DNA from: Metridium senile
Taxonomy: Eukaryota > Cnidaria > Anthozoa > Actiniaria > Metridiidae
NCBI GenBank assembly: GCA_949775045.1
Contig: OX459102.1
Location: forward strand, 7,525,073-7,589,072
Length of the DNA stretch: 64,000 nt
Direction: 5' to 3'
Shown here: positions 1 through 13,200 of the stretch, piece after piece
Numbering within the stretch: the stretch's first letter is position 1
Layout of the letters: each line of letters starts with the position of its first letter
Program-made: the position numbers and the translations under genes
The notes under the pieces: generated by a model
Told to the model about the DNA's origin: nothing
Seen by the model: only the letters and a program-made list of their open reading frames with translations
The model's database searches: none

Positions 1-660
1 TAGATGTATGCCCATGTTTTTACATTATCGATCTTCCATGATTGAGAATATTGATTATAATCTGTGTACATGTTTACCAATAATATACACTTAGTTTAAA
101 AATCTCAAGCAGAATTTATCTAGCCCAGTACTGGTCATGTATTGAAATCAAACTTATTGGCCAATTTCATTTTTAAAAAAATGCAAAATATAATGTATAT
201 CTTTGAGCGATTTTATTACGTTTCCACTGAATGACAGACAAAGGTGAGTTTTTCAGAAATGATTAGTTTCCGATGTTTTTTCTGGTGTAAAACTAAGAGA
301 AAAATGGGGAAAATGAAGCATTGTTGAATTTTTGCGCAATGGAGTATGGGTATTTCAGGCCAGGTTACCAAGGCTTTTGGACACATTTATCAAGTAGATT
401 CGTCATCAGCTGGTTCTTAGCTTTAAAATGACATCAAGAACAGCTTGCCACCCCTGGGGTGCAACGAACTCAAAATATAGAGCTCTTTTTTGGAATTGGC
501 TACTATACTAAAAGTCAGACTAATAAGAAAAAGTGAGTACTAGCTTTCACATGCATGTCATTGTAAGTTAATTAATTCTATATTGATAAAAAGTTTGATT
601 ACATTACCAGTACAAAACCAGCATCTATTTCAGTCTCGGCTAGATGGGTGTTGCTAAGCT

Positions 661-1070
661 TATTATTATTATTTTTTGCTAAGCTTTATTACTTGTCTAC
701 AAGTCACTTAATGGATTAGCACCCAACTACTTATCAGCACTAATTAAAATCTACCGTCCTACCCGTACTCTGCGCTCTACTAACAGACTGATTCTACAAC
801 AACCGAAAATCAACTCCGTAACCTATGGCCAAAGAACCTTCTCCTATGCAGCACCAAAACTCTGGAACTCCCTACCTCAAAACATTCAAAATTGCAAATC
901 ACTGAAACAATTTAAAACTGAACTGAAAATATTCCTATTCCGTCAAGCTTTTAACTGTCACTCAATCTAAAACTACTAAATAATTTTTACTTTTTGTTTT
1001 ACTTTTTAATTATGTAATCGCATTGAGCTTTAAATGCGTCCAAAGAACTTATATTATTATTATTATTATT
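661..1070 (+). mobile_element. 5'-truncated non-LTR retrotransposon, RT C-terminal fragment
   Basis: The frame from about 683 to the TAA at 968-970 reads as the C-terminal end typical of non-LTR reverse transcriptase ORFs (YKSLNGLAPNYL, RTLRSTNRL, YGQRTFSYAAPKLWNSLP). An (ATT)n tail ends at 1070. AAGCT occurs at 656-660 and again at 1071-1075, a likely target-site duplication. The matching place in the downstream copy (about 23880-23895) has no insertion. Confidence 0.75.
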
Positions 1071-1222
1071 AAGCTGCGACAACGTTTTATGAAATAAGCT
1101 GTACGAACAATACCCTCCATGTTTTTTTGTGTCTAATCTTCGAGTATTCCTTGATAGAACCATCGCAGGACCAGTACAAGGCATAAACTAGTATTCTAAT
1201 GCAATAATGTTTTGTTTTTCAG

Positions 1223-4200
1223 CACTTAAACTTGGTGTCAATTTTAAACTGCGCCTTAAAGGAATGGACTGGCATCCAGTCCTCCTCAACAATACAAGCG
1301 CGTTAGCCAAGAATATCACCAAGACGATTCGGAAAAATGTAAGCCGATTGATCTTTGACTGAACATTTTTATTATTATCATTATCTTGATCGTCATCATC
1401 GTCGTTGTCATCATTATTATGAAATTATCATCAAAGTTATCGTCATCGTTATCATTTTACAATTATTATCATTATCATTACCATCATTACCATCATTACC
1501 ATCATCAATCATCAGCACCACCATCATCATTATCCGGAATTATAATTATTATCATCGTCATCGTCATCGTCATCGTCATCAACACCACCACCATCATTTT
1601 CAGTTTAAGGACGGAGCCTACTAATTAAAAAGTAATGTATTCTTCAAACAACTATGTGAGTTGTTTTAACCCTTTAGAGGGTTCTTCAAATCTGGCTAAA
1701 AAAGGTGGGGTCACCGGGCAGTTAAGAGAAATAATAAGCCTTAAATATCGCTGAAGTCACGATTTTACCGGCATCGACAAATAAAAATAGTTTTCAAAGG
1801 CTTTTCATTGAAACATCTCTTTGATAGCGGTAAAGGATCAACAAGTAATTTTCTAATAGGAATATATATTTTGTAACGTATATATTTTCAAAAGTTAGTA
1901 ATGAAATATGATTTTTTTAGCATCGCGACTTGTATTTTACGAGGTTCAGAAAATTCGTAATTTTGTCGATTTTCCATTCCAAAATCGGTTGTTTTTTCGA
2001 ATTTTACATCAAAACGATTGTTTAACATGTTCTTAATAATTACAGGTGTAAAAAAATTGGGGTGACCGGGCGATTGAAAAAGTTATCGCGTGGTAAACTT
2101 TGCCGCCGAAGATCATAAGACAATTTCTTTCCGGTCCCCTCTCTACTAAGTAAAGAAATTCGTCATCATAAGTGCATTATGGCACAGTTTTTATATACAT
2201 GGCTATCGTCGCGTCTACCATCGTTCGTCTGGTTTTTTTCGTCTTATTATAACTGCACGAAAATTTGCCAAAGCGGCCAGTTTTTTCATCCCTTTTTCCA
2301 GAACTTGTCTCGATTATATTAGTTCATTATGTAATTAATTCTTGTATCGGAAAATTAAATATATATGTTATTTACCGGCTAGGAGGTCCGTATATAGTGA
2401 AAAACTGCCCGAGTTCTTAGTTTTTCACTATACAGACAGACCTCTAGCTGGTAAATAACTTATTTATTTTTTTATTCTCTCTCTATTAATGTTTTTGATA
2501 GTTACGACGCGCGTTGCTTTCAAATGGCTTCCCAGTAGTTTTACTGAAAAAGAGCGGGTTTTCAGAAACCGGTTTTCATTCAGCATGTGATGGTTGCCTC
2601 AACAAACGTACAGAAATTTTAATGCCGAAATCTTAAAATTACTGGAGCTTTGTTCATCATTTCAAACCAAAGATTGTTTAAAGACAAAAGGTTTTGTTTA
2701 TATCTCAACATCAAAGAAAGTCAAGAAACAAAAAACAAGTTTTACAAAGGATTTTAGCTGACATGCACAAACAACCTGGAAGTGAACCACGATGGATGTT
2801 GTAACGAGTTCTAATTCGTCGGTCTTGTGGACGGTATTTGTGGAAGCCTACTAAAGCTTATTTTTCGATAATTAATAAGAAATAAGAAATTTAATCGTAG
2901 TCACCGTCAACTGGTGAAGGAATTAAATTGTCTGTGTGGAACTTTATGAAGAAGATGAAAGATAAAAGCATTAGGATCGCTGACAGGACTTTGAATCTAG
3001 CAAATCGACCTTATTCAGGATTGTTTAAAGCCAATTTATAAGTATTATAAATTTAAGTTAATGCGACAACCATGACATTGCCCTCTAAATCGCCACAGGA
3101 CACGATGTTATATGTAGGCCAACGTGACCTCTATTTCGACAGGCTTGCGTGACGGATCTATCAATCATTAACTCCACGTGCCCGCTACGATCTGTCCCTC
3201 AGACAGAGCTCTTTGCATTCTCGTGTTCGCGTAGATAAAAGCAAACATGAGACGTCTAAAAGAAAACTTCCCACCATCCCCCCCTCTTTTTCTCAATCTG
3301 TCCATGACATCAGGTCCCAAAGTCAAAAAGAGCGAGCATGTTACGATTGGCACATTTTCATATTAATTCGCACCGACAAGTGTCTTATAAACTAATAAGG
3401 ATATCTACATATATATTATGAATTTACATCGTATACATATAGAGAGAGATATATACTCGGAATAAATATACATAAATAGATAGATATATACAATCAATAA
3501 ATCATAAACACAAAGTAATTATTAGCAATTGCAATTTACTTATATATATATATATTATATTAGTGATACGATATTTGATTGAAGCATTTACATGAATCTT
3601 CGAAATAAAAGACGGGTAGGGGTGAAGTGCTCCCATAAAGGTCACACTTTGCCCAATTGACTCACACAAATGGTTGTCGCCCTCTGAATTAACATGGTTA
3701 ACACGGTAGTAACTAAGGGGCGCAACCAGAGATAGGATAAGGACCTCTCTATGGGGGATTGTGACCCTCTGGAGAGGATGGAGGCTTGGGGATTGTGACC
3801 CCTGCGCGAGGATTGTGACCTCGCGTCGCCTCAACTGAGGTCGGGGATTGTGACCCCTGAGCGAGGATTGTGACCTCGTTTCGCCTCAGGTGTTGTCATG
3901 GCCTTGGGGATTGTCACCCCTTGGAGAGGATCAAGACCTCTCGTTGCCAGGCAACTTAGCAAACTTGATGTCTAAAATAATGACCTACGTTGGAGTACTT
4001 CATACCCTTCCCCATTATCCCACAATCCGTTGTTGTGTCTTTACTGTCATGGGTTGGGAGGATTAACCATTTTTATACAGAAAAAAAGACAAGAACACTA
4101 CCTTACTTCAAAAACGTTGTAAACTTTGTAGATAAACTTCTCGTGAATGTATAGCATTTTAAAAGTAACTGAAAAGAAACGATAAATCTCATCAAACTGA

Positions 4201-7200
4201 TAGCTCAATTCACCGCCGCGTTGTTTACAAGGAAATATAAAAATTGCAAGTATATTTTTCAACTATTATTGAGATATGTGAACGAGCTTTATATTCTTTA
4301 GAAAATTAAAAAAAAAACTACAGCCTTTTGTGTATTCTCGTGTATTCTCTCGTGAGTTTTTGTAATTATATTGATTTGATTTTCTCAACTTTTGCTTGTC
4401 AAAATGTTTGCAAAAACAACCAATGCTCGCCACGTAGCTTTAATTTGATCTCAGTCGGTTATCGAATTAATTCTGTCAGTGTTTTGGAAAAAAAGAAAGC
4501 TTAATATTCCACTTATACTTATACTTATACTTATACTTATACTTATACAAAATGTTTCGATACGTAATTACATTTTTTTACTACTTTTCGCTCGTTTATA
4601 ATACGACGCTCGCCGTCATATCGCTGGATTTATTGCAGGCATGACTTTACCTCAAGATGCGCAGTAGCCTGCGCAGTAGCAATAGTAGGCCCCGTCCTTA
4701 ATCACTTTAATTCCGATTGTCATCATCATCATTTGATATCATGATCATTTATCGATTGATCAGTTTCCGATCTGATCTATTTCATCGATTTGTTTCGTTC
4801 TATTCCATAATTGTTGTTTGCTATCAACAGGTCAATCAATTCTATGTTCAAACGTTTGGGAACGAAACAGTATGTGGAATAGCAATGACGGGATACAGGT
4901 ATTTGAATTAATAAATAAAAGTAAGAACTCACAAGGTAAATACGGTCATTAACGTTATCCACGTAAAGTGGATATGCAATGTTTTGTGTCGAAATCCCCC
5001 TTGGCAATGTTGAGGAGGGAGTCATTGTTTGCTTAAGTAGTGTGTAAATAACAATAACAATGCCTTTACACTGAGAAATATCGTAAATGTAAAAATTCTA
5101 TAATTGTACATATAAAAATATCATTTTTACCGGTTTTGCATAAAATGTTTGGGCTTTTATGATAAACAAAATGATACACTAAAGCTGGGAGATATAGAAT
5201 TTATCTTCGCTGCGCTCACTCGTGGGATATCGAATTTGAACACTCGAGGATAAATTCAATATCTCTGCGCGCCAGTGTATTATTCTCTAATTATGTCTTC
5301 GTGCTAACTAGAGTACAGACACTAAAAGTGTGGAACATAAATACCACTAAATAATGCTAAATTATGCAAATTCTTTTGTTCTCTATTGTTTAATCAACAC
5401 TATTTAGTGGTAACTAGTACAAAGTATTGCACACTTTTAGTGTTTGTACTCTACTATCAAACTATCAACTACTATATCAAAGATTGTAACTTAAATAAAT
5501 CTTTTGTTATGGTTTAGTGAAGGCAGTGTTATGGTCAGTTTTAAAGTCAAGTTTTTTTCACTCAACTTGTCTGAAATTCTGACACTTCAAGAAGAAGTAT
5601 ATTCCAAAGGATCTATTCTTGGTCTTCCGGTCCAGATCGAGAATATATCGAGCCAGTATGGTATGTACCTTCCCTTTTCGCCATGATAATAACAATGATT
5701 ACAACAGCAGGAATTACATTAATATTCACAACAATAGTCACAACAATATATCATTGTGCAAGCAAAAACAATGACAACAACGTAACGTACGTTAGCAAGG
5801 ATAAAAAATAGGCAGTCTAGGACTGCATGAAGCTACTGCAGTTGTAAGTGAATATAAATATGAAAGAAATAAAAATTGAAATCAAATTAACAGAGAACTG
5901 CTGATAATGATCTTCAGCAAATTACATTTAAATAAATGATTACAAAGATATTCTAAAACTTTAGTAACAATACAGGGAAAGTAAATTAATGAATGAGAAT
6001 GAATGAATGAATGAATGAATGAATGAATGAATGAATGAATGAATGAATGAATGAATGAATGAATGAATGAATGAATGAATGAATGAATGACTGACTGACT
6101 AAACAAATCATGTACAGAACAAATTTAAGTTCAAATATTTTTTCAAATATTTTGCTTGACGGAATTGGGCTTCCTGTGATAAAATGTTCCCGGATGCCTA
6201 TGCCAACCCAATTTTACCCTGTTATTTACCCTGTTATGTTACACAGTTATTTAAAAGAAGAGAAAAGAAACAAGAAATAGCCGATTTGTACACTGGACAA
6301 TTTTGTATATCTGCATGGCTGGTTGTAGATGCAGAAATGGTCAAGAAAATTGGGCCGTAAATATCTCAACCGAGAGTCAAAATGCATGAAAAAATCGATG
6401 AATTAAAGCGCTTGACACTTTCTATGAAGTATATCCCAGTACTGATGCAAATGCAAAGTTTTTTAAAACATCGGAAATAGAACAGCCTAGAACAGTAACT
6501 TATAACTTCGATAAACCACTGACGACCACCGATTATTTCTCGACTATTTGTGGAAAACTTGTCAATGAGCCATAATTGTCGGTATTATATGGTAATCTCG
6601 TCACACATTATCAGAATCCTAATCTAACAAATAGACAATAAAACAAGTTTAACTACAACAGAAGCAACATTAACAGATATCTTTATGCTATTTCAAAATA
6701 AGAATTATTCTAATTTAATAATAACAATAGTATTTTTTCCATGAGATTTCTACTTATATATTGTCTTTTTTTGCAGTTGTAGGTCCCCCAAAAATCATCG
6801 ATGCGTGGTCACTAACCTCTACTGCAGTTTTCATTGAATGGTCCAGTTTTAGCTATTCAAAATATGCCGACCTTTTCGGCTACAAGGTATACCACAAGAC
6901 TAAAGACGAGCAGTATTACACTGTCTATCATGAAGTTACCTACCTTGATACAATGGTTACAATAGGTGGTTTTAAGCCCCTTACTGAATATACGTTCAGG
7001 GTGCTTGGTGTGACGTCATATGGCGATGGAGTGGCAAGTGAACCTGTCACGATAAAGACGCAGGAAAGCTGTAAGTGTACACCTATTTCAAAAAGGTTGT
7101 CTAAGGTGATAGGTCATTCCAAAACGAAAGGAATTAAAGGCATACATCTATTTCAAAAAGGTTGTCTAAGGTGATAGGTCATTCCAAAACGAAAGGAATT

Positions 7201-10200
7201 AAAGGCATACACCTATTTCAAAAAGGCTGTCATTATTGGCCGCCATAATCAAAGCTGATGTTCATTTTCAGCTCCAGTGAACTCCTATTGTACAATTTTT
7301 TACTGTTTTCTATTTCTCTTTGGGCAACGTTTATGAAAACAGATGTATACTAAATAGCTGTATTATATTTAGATCCATCGGTTGCGCCTAACACAGTCAT
7401 ACTAACAGTCTACAGCTCTACAAGCATTGGTCTTGAATGGCAACCTATACCAAGCGATCAAGCAAATGGTGTTATTCGTGGTTATAGGATATATTCATTC
7501 CAAGAAGGGCAAGGAAGCGTTCTACACGCAGAGACCAAAACGGGTTTTTTACATTTTCTAATGATAAACGATTTAAAGCCTTTTACAAAGTATAAACTTT
7601 GTATCTGTGGGTTTACTACTATTGGCTGTGGTCCGTGTAGTGAGAGTGTTTAATGGGACGACGGAGTCAGTGGGTATGTTGATGACTTACTTACTATATT
7701 GATCTGCACTTGAAGATACCTTTTATTTTATCAAAGTTCATCCATCCATTCGTTCATTCATTGATTTATTGATTCATTTATTTATTCATTCATTCATTCA
7801 TTCATTCATCCATCCATCCATTCTTCCATTCATCCATTCATTCATTCATTCATCTATTGATCCATATAACTACTGGCTATTCATTCATTTCTTCATATAT
7901 TCATCCATCCATCTATTCATCCTTTAATCCATCCATTCATTCATTCATTGATCAAACCGTTTATTTATTCATTTAAATACTGGCTATCCATTCATCTATT
8001 TATCTATTCATTTATCCATTCGTTTATTCATTCATTAATTCACTTTTTTATTCATTAATTTATGCACCCATTCTTGTTATCCGATAACTTATTTAGTTTC
8101 CTTCAATTGGATCACCAGTTCCTTCACAATCACCAACCAACATCAAAGCGACCAGTCTTCAATCAATAAACTCAATTACAATCACATGGCAGGCAATCCC
8201 AGCTGAACACATCAATGGTATCCTAAAGGGCTATCAAATAACATACACCCTCATCAAACAGTCAGGCAGTGAAGCTACAGACGAGACCTACAAAACCGAT
8301 ATTATTGAAGCAAATCGTTATTCTTTCACCTTGACGAACCTTAGCGCTGATTCAGTTTACAAAGTAGGAATCGCTGGTGTGAACGATGCGGGGATTGGTG
8401 AATCGAAGTATGTTTATTCTGGTAAGATATAGTTATACCTTTGCAAACTATGTACATTTATTTCAAAAATGGTTGACGGAGTGAACGAAGGACGGCGATT
8501 GCACGACCGAAGGGAACTATGGGTCTTTGAAATTGATTTTTTATATTTATTATATGACATTTTTTATGGTGACAGAAAATGAATTTACGGCACAATGCCA
8601 GCTGAATTAAATAGAGAAGAGCTTATAGTTGATGAAACTGTGCTTAGCAATCCCGAAAACACTAGGATATGTTGTATATGTAACCTCAATTCCTTGAAGC
8701 TGAAGCTACGGTCCTGTAAATTAAAGCCTGTAAATGATATCAGTAATATGAACATCATATTAATACAAGCAAGTACAATACTCCCCTTCACAGTTCCCTG
8801 CGACATCTTGATGGCGCAGAGGACTTTGAATGGGACTGTTACAATATGCTATAATCAAGTCGATAACAACAGATGACATACCGACATCCTTTGCAGGCTT
8901 AAGTAGAGAATAGCGTATTTTACACCGTCTCAATGCTTTATTATAATTTCTACAGAGACCTGCCGCTGTCCAAAGACACTGTACACCAACTATTGGGCCA
9001 ACCCTCCTTACCTTCGTCATAGCACTACAACTGGTAACATCAGTGGTATATTCCCAACCCTCGTCAAAGACATGCTATCCTGGGCATGTGGTAACTGTAG
9101 CAACGGACATCAACAAACAATCATAAATATGACGTCAAATGGGAAAGGAATGAGGTCATTGAAAGACAGCGTCGTCAAGGTAACTTTAAGGAAATTGTGG
9201 GTTAGTTAGATAATATGGAATAATTAAATGGATCAATCGATAAAAGAAATTATAACATAGATACATTCTAGCACGCGCTATGATTGGTTAAAACTGAAAA
9301 CCGTGGTTTAGCAGAGTATAAACCACGCTTCCCTGTAGTCAGTGACTTTGAAAGAAAACCGCTTACCGAAGTTCGAGAAAAAGAAAGCACGTTTTTAAGA
9401 CGAAAACATATTTTTAATTCATGACTTTGCTATTATATTCTTACACAAATAATGATATCAAGTAAATATGATTTCTCGATAATTTAAAAACTCACATGCA
9501 TTTCAAATAATAGACAAAAATGTTGAACGTTCTCGGGATTCGCTTTCAAATGTTCAGGTTATGACTGGCAAAATAAAAAAAAATCATATTTTAAGTAAGA
9601 ACGACAAATTAAAAGACAGTTCAGAGAAAATACACTGTTTTGAGTTAATTATTTTTGATAAATGTCTTTTTGTGGTTCAAGTTTTTCTTTTGTCATAAAA
9701 TAACTTCATATTAATCCTACCATGAATCTTCGCTAGCTGTTGCAGCCTCGTGGTTGCCTCCTTTCATGTCATTTTGATAATAAAAATAAAAAAAACAGAG
9801 TTGCATCTTTGTAGCTATTCCTTAGTAGAGGAGCAGGTTCTTGTGTTTGACTGTGATGATTTGTCTTATATAGTTTCCCTGTTTTCTAACGGCCATTTTG
9901 TGTTTTTTTTTTTTCCACGGTAAATTTGTTGATATTTTCTCAGTCAATTGTCGCTGTTTTTTCGCTTCTCGCTTCTCTCAACAGATGGGGTTTCGACTTT
10001 TGTAAACACGTTTGATTCCTTTTACAGTTTAAATATTTAGGTTTTGAGCTTTAAAACGGATTTAACTGCGAAACAGACAGAGATTTCAAAGATTGTAAAA
10101 TGTTCAGTCGGCTTTTCGTTCTTGGTATTGAAAAAAGCCGCAGCTTGAATGTTTGCTGTCACATTTTTGACCAATCAGAGAAGAGTGTTACTATTGTTGA

Positions 10201-13200
10201 GCCAATCAAAATTAGCGTTATATCGCGATAGCATCAGAGCGAAAATTTGCAAGAACAAAAAAGATTTTTGCAAGAAAACATTTCGCTCGTAAATCTATGT
10301 AATAAACCATATAACTAAGTTTTCAGCTCGTTCTTTTTGACATTTTCTTGTGTTTTCAACTGCTCATCGTGCAGTTATCCGAGTATATATCACGGCTGAG
10401 CCTTAGTTATTTGGTAACTAATGAATGAATTGATGGATGGATTGATTTATCGATTGACAATTTTACCTATTACCATATTAGGTAATGGATGATATCGATG
10501 ACAACACTCCAATTAGTTTCCCCATGTATGGTAATGCTCATGTTGGTGTGTACAAAGGAGCACATCGTTATGTACATTTAGTCGACTCACCCGGTATTGC
10601 GTATTTCACTGTAAAAAAGCCGTTCACACCTATTACTATACTGGCTGCTGTGATTGGCTGTTTACCTGTTATTGGACTCGGACTGATGATGGCTTATATT
10701 GCTGGCGTAATCATGTGGGTCTTGGTACGTATGTGGAGTAAAGGCCTACTCTGGGGTCTAAACTCGCTACCAGTTTGGATGAGTTTAAGCGGGTTTAAGC
10801 GGGTTAACTTTACGCGATTTAAAGCGAGTTTAAGCGAGTTCAAGCGAGTTTAAGCGAGTTTATGCGAGTTTACGAGAGAGTTGAAGCGATTTTGAGCGAG
10901 ATTAAGCGAGATTAAGCAAGTTCAAGCAAGTTAAAGGGAAATCACTCTTAGTCAGACATGCAAGTCATGGCGAGTTTAAGCGAGTTAAGCTATAATCACT
11001 GTAACCCTGCCCTGCGAGATACAGCGAGTTTAAGCATATATCTTTATTATCACAATCATTAATCAATTTAATACATAACATTGATTTTGAAAAGTTTGTT
11101 ATCGATTTGTTTATTGACGAATAATACGTGATTCTAGTTTAATTTCTTTCATTTTTCTTATAGGAACTACGCACAGACACATTGCATTTTCCTTGCAGCT
11201 TTGTTAAGGGTGTGATTGAAGGATTCTGGTGGGCATTTATCTCCATGACAACTGTCGGGTAAGTAAAAATAGTTATGAACATAACCAATGATTATCATCA
11301 TCATCATCATTAGCATCATCATCATCATCATCTGATCACTTTCATCATCACCACTATCATCATAATCATCATCATAATAATCGATCATTGTCTCACTACC
11401 ATAATTACCATCACTATTACCATCCCATCATCACCAAGATCATTATCAGCATCATTAACATCATCATCATCACTATCAACATCACCGACATCACCAACAT
11501 CACCAACATCACCAATATCATCGTTAATGTTATAATTGTCCTTTTCACAATTCTCGTCGATCAACCTCAGCCTCGATAGCACATATTCTTTAGAGTTTGA
11601 CTACAGCCCGTGGTAATTTAAGTGATAGCCAGCACCAAATCGAAACATCGTTTAGGATTGGTTTAAAAAAGTCTTTCCAAACAATTGCCCTAAACCTAAC
11701 CAAACAATAGCGCCGGGTACTGTATTAGGATGCCATAGAAAACGCATCTTTCAACTGGTGCTATAATATTACTGTATTACTAAACAATGTACACATTATC
11801 AAACAATTGAAACACTTATATATTCCACGGGCCATAGTCACAATTTAAAGAATATATTACACGCTATCAAGGCTGACGTTGATGGAAGAGAACTTTGGTT
11901 TATTATCATAATTTGTTTTCTAGATATGGAGACCGCAGGCCTTTCTCTTATGCCGGTCGTGCATTTGCAATATGCTGGATGCTAGTTGGCAATGTCATGA
12001 TTTCCTTGATGTTTGCTTCCATAACGATATCATTGAATGATGTCACTATCAATGATAACAACAAGATTTACGGCACCAAGGTATTCTATTGGTTCTTTCA
12101 TTTAAACTTTCGAGAAAGATATAACGTATATTTTACGCGTATATCTACCAACGTGTACTTTACGCATATATCTACCAACGTGTACTTTACGCATTTATCT
12201 ACCAACGTGTACATTAGCATATATCTACCAACGTGTACTTTACGCGTATATCTACCAACGTGTACTTTACGCATACATTGTTTATTGTATATTCTTTAGA
12301 TTGCTGCTTTACAAAACTCCACGGAATATCATAAAGCTGTATTGAAGAACGCTAAACTGGATAATGGTGCGTATCATCATCATCATCTTCATATCATCAT
12401 TATCATTACCACCATCATCATGATCATCATTATCATATCGTCATCATCTTCATATCATCTTCATATTATCCTGATAATATCAGTATCAACATTATCGTCA
12501 TAAAAAACATCATTATCATCATCACCATCATCGTTACCATCATATTATCATCATCATCATCATCATCATATAAACAACAATATTACAACCATCATTATCA
12601 TCTCCATTATCAAAATATCATCTAAAAATATCATTATTATCATCGATCATCCTAAGTCAACCCTGTTCTCAACTCGATTCTGCATCGTCCAATTATGAAA
12701 AGCGCTGTAACCAAATTGTTGTTTGCTTCACAAACAGAAACCCACTATACAAGCATCGAGCAGATCCATAATGCTTTACTGGACGAAACTGTTCAAGGTG
12801 CAATGATTGACGTCTACGTTGCCGCTGATCAAAAGCATCGTATATTCAAGAAGTCTATCCAAGTCGTGCGGGTACTGGATGAGAGAATCGGTTATGGTAT
12901 TGTGTTGTCTGGACCGGCGGCTATATTGCAGAAAAGATGCTATCAGTATATTGACAAGAATCTGGAAAATATCGTGAAATACATTGAGAAGAACACAGAT
13001 ATTCTAGAGGTATGAAAACATTCAGTAATAAAGCACCAGTCGAAAGCTGTGTTTTCGTTGGCCTCAGTTAGACAGCACCGCTATTGTTTGGTTAGGTTTA
13101 GGGCAATTGTTTGGAAAGACTCTACTGTTTTGTAAACCAAATCTGAACGATATTTTGATTTGGTGCTGACTGTCCTAAAACATGAGATGATAAAATAGGT

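Larger units (their letters stand above)
1605..4701. mobile_element. 3.1-kb TTAA-flanked element with short terminal inverted repeats, no transposase seen
   Basis: It starts TTAAGGACGGAGCCTACTA and ends with the near reverse complement TAGTAGGCCCCGTCCTTAA. It accounts for the intron being 3.49 kb in the upstream copy against 545 bp in the downstream one, where the empty site lies near 24541-24552. TTAA target sites are typical of piggyBac-like elements. I find no transposase frame in it, so it looks non-autonomous. It contains a foldback at 2369-2461 and a hairpin array at 3717-3960. Confidence 0.65.

Noticed and set aside
12656..12702. Alternative acceptor (AAG at 12656) for the S2 exon of the upstream copy
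   Set aside because: The downstream copy lacks this AG. The acceptor before 12703/39190 with donor after 12370/38982 works in both genes and closes phase.
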